Assembly (NCBI RefSeq): GCF_002105155.1
Contig: NW_019029040.1
Coordinates: forward strand, 62,001 to 126,000
Length of the DNA stretch: 64,000 nucleotides
DNA from: Lobosporangium transversale
Taxonomy: Eukaryota > Mortierellomycota > Mortierellomycetes > Mortierellales > Mortierellaceae
Reading direction: 5' to 3'
Notes under the pieces: generated by a model
The model's database searches: none
What the model saw: the letters and a program-made list of their open reading frames with translations, nothing else
Told to the model about the DNA's origin: nothing
Shown here: positions 10,323-22,200 of the stretch, piece after piece
How positions within the stretch are numbered: position 1 is the stretch's first letter
Layout: every line of letters starts with the position of its first letter
Program-made: the position numbers and the translations under genes

Positions 10323-11917
10323 TCTTTCATTTTTACCTGCAAAACATGTGCATGGAATAAACGTAGATAGTCAGCAATAACATCTACGACTGTCAGTCCA
10401 TTCGGTAAAGGTGTATGGGGTCCTGAGGCTTCATCCAGATGCAGTTTATATTTTGAGAGCAGAATATGATGTTTATAGGGTGGTTTCGTCATGGCTGCCT
10501 TGGCAGTGTAGCCCCATTCCAAGATTTCTTTGGAACCAGGTCCATATAAATTACATGTTGGCACCTTGGGATAATTATGCGATTGTTTTGGCCTAAAAAC
10601 AAAACAAAACAAAATAAAATAAAATAAAATAAAATAAAATAAAATAAAATAAAATAAAATAAAATAAAATAAAATTAAGCTTATTTCTCATCAGTTCTCT
10701 CTCCCCTTCTCTTTTTTTGTTGTCTTTTTTTTTCCTCCTTACCATGTAGAGATCTCATGAACTTCGCCGTCTTGCTGGTATGCGTACGCCATAGAAGAAT
10801 AGGTCGTACCCCAATCAATAGCCATGATAATAGGATAAGTTGTATTCTCGCCTCCCATCATAGAATAAGATTGGATATATTGCTGGGGGGGTGTGGATGC
10901 CGTTGTTGTCGGTGTTGCTATTGTTGTTGTTGAAGGATGAATATCGGGCGAAGACCAAGGTTGAACAACACCTGTTGTCGGATAAGCCTGGTGGTGGTGG
11001 TGGTGGTGGTGGTGGTGCTGCTGCTGTTGCATCTGAGGTGTTGTTGGTGGAGGTGGATGGTAGAGAGTATTGTTCATGTATGATGTTGAGGGTGTTCCCC
11101 CAGGCATGACTACAGGAGGCATTGGGCTATTATTATGAGAGCTCGCGCCACTATGCGACGTTTGAGGCGAATTCTTTACAGCTGCCGGTGAAGGTACTGG
11201 ACTGAGCGAGTGTACATATGAGGATGGTATATGAGTAGGGTGTCGGATCGTGTCTGTCATGATTAGCGCTGTGCTGGTGAGGGTGATATCTCCAGTATAT
11301 TGAGGCGAACGAGGCTCAATTCGATCGACATATTCCTGGCCGTTAATGGATTTGATCAATGGTGCGTCTGGAATCAGTTGTGGTTCACCTGGCTTGTTTG
11401 GACCAGGTGAATTAAGAGTACCTACGGTAGCTGGAGGAGGAGCTATATAGTAGGATTGTAACTGTGTATCCCCTTGATGGAACGAATTAAACGTATGCTG
11501 TTGCTGGTACTGCTGATGTTGCTGTGGGTATTGCTGTTGCAGGTATTGTTGATGTTGATGTTGCTGCTGTACTGATGTTGTTTGATAGGCAGTTGTAGGC
11601 TGCGTTGGTGACGAGTTGGCTGGAACATGGACCTTGACGTTGTCATCAGCGCCATGATAGAAGCCATTCTGTCCCACGGGTTGCCCAGTTGCTGTTGAGA
11701 ACGAGGCAGTTGAGATCAAGGCTGGAGGATGAGGATAAGAATAAGGATAAGGAGAAGTAGCAGCTGAAGGATTGGCAAAGGCAGAGGAAGGTGACGGTGT
11801 TTGAGCTGCTGCTACTGGAGCAGGAACGAGACTTGGTGAGAGAGCCTGGCTGACACTTGGAGCTGCTGACGCCACCTCATTTCCTTGGTTCTTTTTTTTT
11901 TTCTTGAGCAGAAACAT
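8934..11917 (-). CDS. HSPA12-type Hsp70-like ATPase with long disordered N-terminus
   Basis: A non-canonical Hsp70 relative of the HSPA12 group, actin/Hsp70-fold ATPase, probably cytosolic; substrate unknown. Exons, minus strand: 11917-10743, 10592-10337, 10217-8934; total 2715 nt, 904 residues, phases consistent. Residues about 1-355 are low complexity: Ala/Pro/Ser, several poly-Q blocks and a run of nine His. The ATPase begins near 362 with phosphate-1 motif A-I-D-W-G-T-T-Y-S-S. Phosphate-2 (C-D-A-G-G-G-T-V-D-L) and adenosine motif (L-V-G-G-F-G-C-S-G-Y) are in exon 3. There is no canonical Hsp70 substrate-binding or lid domain and no EEVD end, as expected for HSPA12. The start is the first in-frame ATG, beside an A-rich stretch (a poly-Lys run); an upstream exon that splices in after that run is possible, so the first ~10 residues are uncertain. 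Confidence 0.85.
10611..10674. repeat. (AAAAT)n array in intron 1 of the Hsp70-like gene
   Basis: About 13 perfect pentanucleotide units, immediately 5' (plus-strand right) of the exon 2 acceptor region. Confidence 0.95.
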
Positions 11918-12755
11918 GAGAATAAAGAAACGTAGAAGCGCGGTTGAAAAATATGGAGCGAGAAGTATCAAAGGTACAATACGAGGATAGGATAGATCAA
12001 TAGTCCTCAGGTTTAATGTCGAGGTTTTTTTTTTTGCTGTTGCTGCTATTGTTTTTTCTTTTTTTTTTTTTTTTTTATCAAATACAGAATTTTATGAATC
12101 AGAAACAAGAGCTGCAGACACTTCAACGGCGTTCCTGATTTGAAGAAGTCAAACGATGAATTGTAAGATGAAATGATGTAACAGATGTACAGTAACACAG
12201 TTAGTACAATGATGAATGAAAATGAGGAAAAAAAAAAAAAAAAAAAAAAAAACTCCCAACTCTGTATACAACGAAGCTCTTTTAAAAAATGGGCAAAGAA
12301 GAAGGGGCAAGGGGAGACGCCGTGCAAAAAAAAAAAAAAAAAAAAAAAAAATACTTCGTACGACATTAGAGCTGTCACTTTGCCTCGGAAGAGCGACCAA
12401 GCCTAATTTTTTTTTTTTTTTTTCGACCATCTTCTCTTGCATCTTCTACATTTTATACTTCTTTTTTTTTCTATTTCTTATTCTTATCCTGTACAGTACA
12501 TGGCATGCCACGTTTTATTTTTATAATTAAAAACTCTTTTAAGCTACGACAACAGCATCATTCTACTGCGCTGTGGCACGGTCAATACGAGAAGCTACAT
12601 GCAAATCAAGTCAACGTGTCATGCCATGCAGAATGCCACCTTTTTTTTATTTTATTTTTTTTAATTAATGCTTGGTATGGGTTATTAAACAAGAGAGTAC
12701 ATAAAAAGTATTAGACAAGATCTTCTCCGCCCTCCTACCTCTTCCCTTCTCCTAT
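11918..12755. other. Intergenic between two minus-strand genes
   Basis: No gene seen. It contains poly-T/A tracts at 12056-12076, 12228-12252, 12327-12350 and 12406-12422 and a near-inverted pair of GCATGCCA motifs (12503 and 12620). It should hold the promoter of the Hsp70-like gene and the 3' end of the PARP-like gene. Confidence 0.4.
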
Positions 12756-13134
12756 TCAAATCACCTTGTAAAGAACCATCACAAGCGGCACAATTGCATC
12801 TGCTGCAAAAACTCCATACTCTTCACCCGATGTCGCAACAGAACTATCGCTATTACGACTACTGGTACTACTGCTGTTGCCATTTCCACCATTCATCTCA
12901 TATTGCCGACGTACAACATCAAATCCCTTGGGTGGTCTCTTCATCTTTTCACGACTCGGAGGCATATCATAGGTATGTCCAAGAGCTGCAAAACTTAGAA
13001 TCATGCACTGCACCTTATTGTCCGTGTCCAAATCTCCATCTCCCTTCCCAGCAGTTGAACTCCTTAACGCAATCATATGATCATGAGCTCGTGACGAATT
13101 AGGTGACAGATAAACATACTTGTTTCTATTAGAG

Positions 13135-13165
<31 letters not shown>

Positions 13166-14047
13166 TGAGAGAGATGGATGATTCAGTATCTAGGTGAGAA
13201 AGAAAAAGAGAAGAAAAAGGAGAAAAAAAAAAAAAAAAAAAAAAAAAAAACTTACTTTGCAATGGTATTCTCAAAACCATCATTAAAGATGAAGCAGCTC
13301 GTGCATTTGTCCTGCATACAGTTACGATACATGCCCTCCATTCCAAGTTTGCACCGAAGGTCAGAAGCATGCCACAGAGGTCGACAAATACGCTTGCTCC
13401 AGCTCTGACCCTCTAAATAACGATCAAAGCACGACGCTGTGATTGGATGAATGGGTATAAAGTTGAGGCACTGAACTCGGGGGATGCGAGTGTCATCATC
13501 ATCCGTCACCCAGGTGGAGTAGAAATAGTCGAGGATAGATCGGGTCAAGGGTGATTTCTGATTCAGATCCAAAGGCAATGACATGGGTATCCTGGACGCT
13601 AGACAAAAGAGGTGGATCGAAGGACACGTGGGCGCTAATCGTGAAAGCTCCTGTCGTTGATTGACCGGGATCTCTGGTGGGGGTTGTTGGCTGTAGGGTG
13701 AGACTGAATGACAGATAAAGCATTCGCACACCGATTCCGGAGGTAATGTCGTTGGCATATCAGGCTTTGGTTTGATCTTGCTAGGACGAAGTGACACGGA
13801 CGCGAGCGGGGAGGATGCGAGTGGGGAGGAGGTGAGTGGCGATGACGTAAGAGGAGACGTACCAGCGGTCATCTTGCGATTGCCTGTGCGATGAGGTGTT
13901 TGACCAAGAGGAGAGGTCGGGCCTGATGATGAGGCCGGTTTTTGAGTAATGTAACCTGCATTGACTTGACCTGACGTGGAAGTTCCAGAACGGACTGATG
14001 AAACAGAGTTTTGTTTAGATGGTAGAGGATATTGTTGTTGTTGCTGA

Positions 14048-14111
<64 letters not shown>

Positions 14112-14259
14112 GCTGATGAAAAGGATTCTGTGGCAAGTTGGCTCTGTTGGACAGATCAGGACGAGGAGGGATCCATGGTGCAGGATCTGTTCCCGAGCTT
14201 GGCTGAGAACCTGTCAGCCTTGCAGAGAGAGGATAAGAAGGTTCCTGAATTGTCTGCAT
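12756..14259 (-). CDS. PolyQ protein with PARP-like C-terminal domain
   Basis: Exons, minus strand: 14259-13256 and 13125-12756; 1374 nt, 457 residues, phase 2 at the junction. The N-terminal half is disordered: a run of about 25 Gln (codons at 14034-14112), then Ser/Pro-rich sequence with S-P-L-T-S repeats. The C-terminal ~170 residues resemble the ADP-ribosyltransferase (PARP catalytic) fold: W-H-A-S (first catalytic His position), N-D-G-F-E, a K-Y-V-Y-L-S-P-N-S-S-R-A segment where PARPs have G-x-Y-F-A..S, V-Q-C-M-I-L, K-G-F-D-V-V, and a final E-E-Y-G-V-F..A..V-P-L (Glu position). The second catalytic Tyr seems replaced by His (A-H-D-H). If correct, it could be a mono-ADP-ribosyltransferase or an inactive relative. 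The call depends on motif order, not overall similarity. Poly-U follows the donor directly. Confidence 0.55.
14034..14112. repeat. (TTG)n array encoding polyglutamine
   Basis: About 25 TTG triplets (CAA on the sense strand), interrupted by single GCTGAT-type units at each side. It encodes the Q run of the PARP-like protein, and length polymorphism is likely. Confidence 0.95.
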
Positions 14260-15853
14260 GCGTGCGAGATCCCAAGGTCGATTGGGTTGGTTTGTTCTGT
14301 ATTATCTAATGAATGCATTAAGATTAAGGGTGAATGTTTGAGCTTTCGAAAGGACTCTGGCTTTATTTCCGGGCACAAATTGACATTGATTCATTGGGGA
14401 CGTGGGTACTAATGGATATAGGTGTATGGAGAAAAGACTGAAGAACTCCTTTACCCCCTTTCGATAGATGTGGAGTAGATGAAGAGGAGAGAGGAAGAAG
14501 AGGGCTATTTCAACACTGTCAGTGCTTAATGCGATTAATGAAAAGCAAAGAGCTGATAGGGAGTGTAATGGATGTGAAGGTAAAAGGGGATAGATAAATA
14601 GTTGGAGAAAGAATGGATATGAGAAAAAAGAATGGTACGGAATAAGTAAGAGGGTAAAGGAGACAAGAGGATTATCGTTACTCCTTTTCATCAAATCAGG
14701 CAGAGTCCCAAAGTCGGTAGGACAGTCTGGAGAGTTGAAAAGGTGAAGTCATGATGAGCAAGAGTGGAGAAAGGTGCTCTCATATATATGGACTAGTGGA
14801 TTGGATGGAAGGACGAATGGAAAGAAGGAATCTGCATGAGGGTTTAGTCATGAGGATAATACCTTTTGGGAAGAGAGCACACACACACTCACACACGGAC
14901 ACCCAAAAGAAAGCCAAAGGTTTTGATTTTTTTTTTTTTTTTTGTGGGTGTGGATGAGGAGGATTTGATGGGAATGAGAATGAATGAATGAATGAAAGAA
15001 TGAAAGAAAGGAAAGAAAGAAAAGAAAGAGGAAAGAGGAAAGAGGAGAATAGTGATAGAGACGGAGAAAGGGGAGAATCAGGATTGAAATGACAAATAGT
15101 GATAACAAAATAAGGAGAGAAGAAAAGGGTGTTGTCGAAAGGATAGGAGGGGGAAAAGATAGAAAGGATGAAGGATGGATAGAAAAGGATAAAAGGATAA
15201 AAGGATAAAGGAAGGAAGGAAGAAGAGGAAGAAGAGCAGGGAAAGGGAGAGGGAGAGGGGGAAAAGAAAGAAGAAAAAAAGGCTGATGAAATGGATAGCC
15301 ACAGAGACAGCAAAAAAAACAAAGCAGAGCAGATGCTGGCGCAGATGCGATGCAGATACACACATTCACACAGATACAAAGATACAAAGGATACACAGAT
15401 ATTGACCATCAAATCGTCCAATTGCTCAAACGGAATGTGAAACGAGTAAGATGTGAATGCAAATGTAAATAAATCCAAATGGAGCAATGGACGGGCAAGG
15501 AGCGAAGGAGAGCATGTGGATGGTCTGATGTTGCTTTGCTGTGTGAGAATCCATCTGCCCTATCTTCCTTCCTCTCTTTTATTTTTTATTTTTTTTTATT
15601 CCTCTTCATCTCTCTTTGCATTAATCCTCCATTAATTTATTCTCTAATTCATTAATCTCTTCATCCTTCCTCATCTCTAAGCATCCATCTCCCTTCTGAC
15701 CTTTACTCCTCTCTCACAAACACTCTTGCTCAGGCACATCAACTCTTTCTGTCTCACAAACACTCTGTCTCATCACTTCACTCATCCCTCTTTTTTTCTT
15801 TTTCTTTTTTTCTTTTTTTTTTTTTTTTTTCCACGCGTATCCTCCTTCTTCCT

Positions 15854-15887
<34 letters not shown>

Positions 15888-15974
15888 CCCTTTTACGCTA
15901 CCTTTGCATACATCTGTCCACTTTCTCCGTTTCCCCCTTCGTAGTCTTGTCATATTAAACGGTGATCCACACTC
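14260..15974. promoter_or_regulatory. Divergent promoter region with mirrored purine/pyrimidine strand bias
   Basis: 1.7 kb between the PARP-like gene (-) and the kelch gene (+). The plus strand is strongly purine-rich from about 14410 to 15300 (GGAAAG/GAAAGA runs) and pyrimidine-rich from about 15540 to 15950 (CTTCCT/TTTTT runs). Each gene is therefore preceded on its own sense strand by CT-rich DNA. A CA-rich block (ACACACAC) is at 14879-14900. No open frame here looks like a protein. Confidence 0.5.
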
Positions 15975-18009
15975 ATGAGTAACATTTCGCCACGGTGGTT
16001 CCATGCTGCTGTAAGCATAATTTTTTATTATTTTTAATTTATTATTATCATCATTTATTTACTTTTGCCTCTTTTCTTTTTTCTATTTCCTTGTATAAAC
16101 AATCTTTTTTCGTTGACAAAGAAAGGAGTTATTCTCCCATCAAAACGATATGAATATGCTTTCCTAATTCCGTCCATCCTTCCTCTGATTGATTGATTGT
16201 TTTGTTTTGCTTTTGCTTTTTTTTTTTTTTGACCCAGGCTGCTACCAAGGCAACCATCTATTTCACAGGCGGAACGGCTCAAAGTAGTTCTGGGAAACAA
16301 ACTTTTCTCGATGAAGCTCTTGCCTTAGATCTTACCCGTCCATGGACAATAGACGATCCCGCATTCACCCAACTGGATCCCATGCCAGCTCCACTCAGTG
16401 GTCATTCTATGAGCACTGTTCAGGGAACACCCCAGCTGCTCGTCGCCGGGGGTGAGTCCACAACAAAAGTCGCCCCTATCTTTGTTTATGAACCTTCAAA
16501 GGATGGCAGTGGCAGCTGGTCTGCACCGCCCTTGTCCGCCAACGAAACCGCTACCTTCCATCGACTCTTCCATGCCTCCACCAGCACAGGCAAGGACGGT
16601 GCCTTGCTCCAAGGTGGTTACCTAAACTCTGCCAAAAATGGCACCGTTGTCCCCACCTTGGTCACCCTCAAGGGAGCCAACAACTTCCGACCCATCTCGA
16701 CCTCACCTGTCTCCCTTGCAACAAACGCGCCTTCACTAGCACGTCATACCATGACCCTGACCACCGGTGGACATGCAGTTATTTTAGGCGGTGTTGATTC
16801 ACAAGGGATCGTCGCTAACCTATCTATAGCCTATGTTCTTGACACACAGACCACTCGGGGAGAATGGAAGGCAATATCTCTCCAAGGAACTCCTCCAGAT
16901 CCTCGCATGTCCTTCACAACCGTCCTTGTCAACACAACGACTATGCTAGTCTACGGTGGTACCACAGACTTTAAAACTGCCCTTTCAACTCCTTTCTACC
17001 TTGACCTCCCCACCTGGACTTGGTCTTCTCCCACAGTCAAAGGGGATGCACCTCAGCGGTGGGGCCACACCGCCACGATGGCTGGAACATCCATGGTGGT
17101 AGCCTTTGGTAAGAAAAACATCATCATCTCCGAATTTTGTTGAGCCTTCCCCCTAGCATATTAGGATGTTCCATAATGTGAGCACATCTTTTTTAATGTG
17201 CTCATTTAATAAGAAAAATAGTAATGGAAATGGCGAAACTACATAACGTTACAATGATCTAACAACGACTAAAACAAAACAAAAAAAAACAAAAAAAAAA
17301 AAAAAAAAAAAAAATGCTTTTATTAGGTTCATCTTCACAGTCAGAGACTAATCACGTTGCTCTCTTTGACACGACCACCAATACCTGGACAAAACAATAT
17401 AAACCCCTTGGGATGAATCGTCCATCGAATGACATCGAGACTGAAAAGGAAGGCCGCCTTGGGGTGGGTGCAGTTCTTGGTATTGCATTCTTGGTTACAG
17501 TTGCGATTGTGGGTGGAACGTTCTATCTGTTGGTCCATCGACGCAAGCGTCGGACCCGCAACACTCTGGCGAGGGAGAACATGGGTGATCAGAACGCTCG
17601 TACTGCGCTCAAGCGACAGGTGGCCAGTGCTAATTCAGGAATCTTGTCCCGCGCAGGGACCTTCTTGGGACTCAGTCCAAGGATCCCAGCGAGTTCAAAG
17701 AGGTACTCGGACATGCCCCTTTATTCAAATCCCATGGCGATCAGCTCACGGATGGCCCAACTGGGATATTCGCCTGTGAGTCTTGGCTATCCAGAGACGG
17801 TGATCCAGCATGGATGTGGACAGGTCTCTGTTTCGAGCTATATCTATCCAAAACAGGCCTGTGTAGAAACAGAAAAGGAGCCACAGGACGGACAAGAGAC
17901 AATCATTGTCTACCATACCCTAACACAAGCTCAACAGGAAGCCCTCAAGTTAAGCAAACAACCACCCATCTCAATCAACAAAAACAAACTTTACCAGTTT
18001 GACTCGTAA
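15975..18009 (+). CDS. Kelch-type beta-propeller single-pass membrane protein
   Basis: Exons 15975-16010, 16238-17108 and 17327-18009; 1590 nt, 529 residues. The extracellular half (about residues 17-335) consists of kelch/galactose-oxidase-type blades: repeated G-G pairs after hydrophobic strands (Y-F-T-G-G, L-V-A-G-G, V-I-L-G-G-V-D, L-V-Y-G-G), each followed by a conserved W. One TM helix (about 349-373: V-L-G-I-A-F-L-V-T-V-A-I) is followed by a basic stop-transfer segment and a ~150-residue cytosolic tail. This layout is common in Mortierella-like fungi; a function in cell-surface or wall sensing is inference. Exon 1 (12 codons, ATG with an upstream in-frame stop) joins in phase but does not give a convincing signal peptide, so a different or additional 5' exon may exist. 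The poly-A in intron 2 lies just before the acceptor. Confidence 0.75.
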
Positions 18010-19110
18010 AGAAAAAAAAAAAAAAAAAACGAGATTCTTTTTTTTTTTTTTTTTTTTATTTTCCCCTCTGTCAATCTAGACTGTGTATGTATAAAAATAA
18101 ACAAAACAAACAAACAAACAAACAAACAAAGATTAAAAATATTCACAAGGACGACGACGCGATAAGCATACGCCGTGTGTATTTTTACCCGCCCAATAAA
18201 AACCCGTTCTGAGATACAAATGACAATAAACAGTTAATAGGGGGGGAGCAACTTCAAACAATTCAACGAGAAACATTACAGCCGTTGTTCTTCATCTTTG
18301 CTGTGTTGACAACAACTGCACCATTGCTTCTGTTCCTTGCGCACGCGAATCAAACTCATTCAATGTCGTGACAGTGATACGCATTAAACAAAAGTCTGTT
18401 TTATCTCAAAGACTTCAAACATTCCTGAAAAAGAATATTGGCTGGATGAGACAGTCCTCCTGTATCCTCCAAAGGCCAGAGGAAATGTTTATAGATTTCC
18501 TCGTTTATAGACTCCCGGATTCGTATTTTTCTGCATTTGTATTCAAACCCGATCGACAAACTCAAACATGACCTTGCGCGACAATCAAGGAAAGTTCACT
18601 AAACTAATCTGATGCTTCCTCTGCCGACGTGATAATGCATGCAGGAGTACCGTTCCTGATCAGAATGCCTGAATAAAGATGATATCTATCATGAATGCAC
18701 CAAGAGGGTTGATTAAGTTTTGGAAGAGATCAGCCTTTGGTCTTCCTTCCTTCTTATTCCTTTCATCGCCCTTGGTCAATAAGCTGAAATTCATCGACAT
18801 GGAGGGGAATGCTAATAATTAATGGTCTTTATCGAGTCCAAAAGGTTGCCTGATCATTGAATCGAAAAAAAATATTATAAATAACGGGGTTAAATTAATG
18901 TGATCATTAAACTCGTTCTTTGGAGGACTCGAATTTGGCGCCCCCCCAAAAACTTTCCCTGGATAGAAAAAACTGTAAGCAATCCTTAAAGCGACGATTA
19001 TTGCTTGGATCAGAGATTCTGTGCATATTAATCCGTAGCGCCAAGTTGGATACCTTTGCCAAAGCCCCATATGAATATAAATGAAAGTGTACATATTCTC
19101 TGTTGCCCCT
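18010..19110. other. Intergenic between kelch gene and CRN block
   Basis: No gene seen. It holds A and T tracts just after the kelch stop (18011-18057), an (AAAC)n run (about 18098-18128) and unremarkable sequence after that. ORFs at 18368-18571 and 18819-19094 show no family features. Confidence 0.4.
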
Positions 19111-19130
19111 CCCCCCCCCCCCCCCCCCCC
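19111..19130. repeat. Poly-C tract (C20)
   Basis: Twenty consecutive C preceded by CCCCT. It abuts the left copy of the dispersed repeat at 19131. Long G/C homopolymers are rare in this window, whereas A/T tracts are everywhere. Confidence 0.95.
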
Positions 19131-19250
19131 ACTGTTCGATGCCTAATCGTATCTAGCGGGATTGGTTAGCATCCTGACTTCTTCGAATGGACAGGATTCA
19201 AAACAATAAAACTTGACTAAAAGTCTCGAGTCATGAGGAATATAATACCT
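19131..19250. repeat. Dispersed repeat, left copy (possible tRNA-derived SINE relic)
   Basis: Shares blocks in order with 28739-28928: ACTGTTCGATGC, a TAGCGG..TTAGCATCC segment, CTTCGAATGGACAGGATT, CAAAACAATAAAACTTGACT, AAAGTCT and ATGAGG. The TAGC...TTAGCATCC part resembles a pol III A box and the CTTCGAATGG part a degenerate B box, which suggests tRNA ancestry; this is inference. Confidence 0.7.
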
Positions 19251-22200
19251 TAGCAGCTTCCCAGACACCGGATCCCCCTACTCTTGCTATGTACGCCCAT
19301 GTCAATGTAGTCGCCTAGACTGTCCTTATATTGATCTTGCTTAACCCTTGCAACCTTGAAGTCCCACATAAATTTAGGCACATGCTGGTTGTTGTTCTTA
19401 AAGATAGGTTGATGTTGTATAACAATGTGTAGTGACGCCTTAGACTTGGGTGATGAACTTAGGACTCGGCATTGATCCTCCGACACTGGGCATTCGGATG
19501 CATATTGGATACGTTGCTGAAGGAATTCCTCGAAAACTCGCTGCTCAAGCTGTAGGATCTTTTCTCGATTCTCGACAGGCGGTTTGAGAGAGGTTTGTAA
19601 ACTCATAAAACGATCTCTTGCTATCGGGAGAAAGGCGAGAATTGTGGAGTAGATTCAAATGTTAGAATAATAAAATGTTAGAATAATAGATGTCAATGCA
19701 GGTGATGGAAACAAGAGATGATTGGTAAAAATGAGGCTAGTGATTTGGGTGTGTGTGTAGGGCCGATTAAAAAGCGCCATCCCGTTTGTCAAAAGGGTAA
19801 GTGGATAGTGATGGCTTCGTTCATAAAGGATGAACGATTGTAAAGAATACTCAATAGATATGGTATTTTCATTACAAGACAAAATTCCTTTCACTTGACT
19901 GACATTCGACTCTTTTCTTCATGCTTGAACCTCGGCGATCCTCCTGCATATGCGGTATTGATGTGAGTTTTTATGACACACTGTCCCGCATGTTTTAAAT
20001 ATCTAGGTGTTGCCTCAACATTCTGATCATTGTTGATAACGAGCTTCTGAATCTTAAGCTTGACCTGTATGTCGCCTGGGGCCATGAAACAGAGGAATGT
20101 GATATTGTCACTTTTCTCCGAGGTTTGATCGGTTTCACTTCAAGCAGGATCCAGTAATATTATCGAATATCTCCTTGAATGATGCTTGCTTGATCGGATG
20201 CTCCTCTGATGTGACCTGGAATGGCTTGTCGGGTTCCAACACAAAACTTATGGGTGGAAAGGTAGGAATAGACAATAGAAACAACTTGCCACTTGCTTGA
20301 GAAAATTCCGATAATGCAGCCGCTGTGGCAATCCGCTTGGTGTGCCCACTTCTCCTTGCTCAGGTTTACTGAATAGTGATATTTTAATTTATCTATTAGT
20401 GTGATATTACAAAATTGTGTCTGTGCCATTGTCATAAACAATGGCGAGTAAAAAGAAGTAAAAGAAACGATCGCTACTTTTTCCTTGGTTTCTTATCCCT
20501 GCTTGACCTATTGGACTTGTCGTCCTCTGCTTGAGTCGACTCACTTTTTCTTTTATTTGATCCGCTGGCTTTGCTCAAACTCTTCCTTATTTTCCATAAC
20601 TTGAGCTTTATCGACAATTCTCTTTGATGTCTTCCTTGCCTGTGGTTCTTTGGGCTTGCTTCCTTCTCCCTCATCCTCCACAACTCGGATCAATTCTGAC
20701 TTCTTGAGGGACTCCCTTGCACTTTCAAGGAAGTTCAACAAGCTAATATTGAGCACATCGTTTCTATTCGTTTGTCTTTGATGGCAGGGACTTCTTTGAC
20801 TTTAGCTACTGAATAATCCCCCTGTTCGTGATAAGACAACATGATAAGGCAACATGATAAGTAAGGCCTAAACAACAGCAACAAGGATATGTCATTCGAG
20901 CAAAAGCCGAGAGAAGACGGTGATGAGAGGTGTTCCTTGATGCAATTATGGCAAGTTGTATTATGGGCATCCTTAATTCTTGACCTTATCGCCGATTTTT
21001 GGCTGTACGGAAACAGGATAATATTTACCCTCCGATTCCAGTACAAAGACGTTATCTGGTCCAGACGGGTTCTCTTTTGGAAACAAAAAAAAGCGAGATT
21101 AACTTGGTCATACATTTCAAACAAGTTAATTGCTGCTATAAATGCAATCGGCTCAACGATAATTGTAAACTCCTTCTTCCTTTGATTAACAACAATTCGA
21201 GCAAACGAAGCCTCGACCGGAACAGGCTCATTGTACTCCAATATCAAGTCTTTACTATATAGTAATCTATTCTTTATGGCTCGACCGAAGGCTTCTCTGA
21301 TGTCGACACTGGTTTTAATTCCTGCATCCCCTTTGTTAATACGCTTCAAAATTCTAGATTACTCATGGCATAGGTTGCCAGATTCTTTATATCCTGGGTC
21401 AGTGAGCGACCACACCAGGTCCTTGATCTCTTGTTTCCAAAGGCCTGCATCGGCATGTCCAATGACGTTCTCTATTATAGTAATCATTGGACGGAGACGA
21501 GCACAGGACCAAGCATATAGCATCTCGATTGCTTGATCATTAAAATGGCCTCTCAGCTTTGATGCAGAGCTTAAGGAACTTTGTTTCTCCAAATATTGTA
21601 CAAGTGTCTTGAAGTATGTCCGGACTTTTGCTTGATTATCCCAACTAGGAAACGATACTGCACTCTTGAACCTCGAGTCATCGAGAACTTCCCGATATTC
21701 CTTAAGCTTTACCAGTTCTCTTAACCCAAGCAGGATCATAAATACAAAAGCCTATCCCGCAAGGAACTATGCAAATTCGTGGTAAATCCTCTGATAAGCC
21801 CTCCAATTCATGAAAGAATGCTGATAATATTGGTTGCATAGTGTCGTCGTTATTAATGAACTGGTATTTAGCCTCCCCTCCCCATATCCTGCGCCTCGTT
21901 CAAAACAACCAAAAACATAGAGTTGCTTTGATGCCGCTCCGAAAGGGCCCTGATTAGATTGTCGAACCAATCTTGCAGGAGCTTGTCAAGGCAATTAAAG
22001 CCAACTCCACCAAGCAATTCTGCTACTTTTGTGAAGAGCGCTAGGAATAAACCTGTCCAGGATGGAACCGAGTTTCCTCAATGAACTTCTCCAAGGACCT
22101 GTGGACACACTTGCAATAGCATCCATTGGCTAGGCGTCATTCTACCTTTGAACAAGTAAAAAGGTGGATGTGCACACTTTCGATTGTGTGGTGAAAACAA

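Noticed and set aside
14780..15487. 235-codon minus-strand ORF (and overlapping ones) rich in Phe/Leu/Ser
   Set aside because: It lies in the purine-rich promoter region; three overlapping frames are all open, which is a composition effect. It has no domain and no plausible start context.
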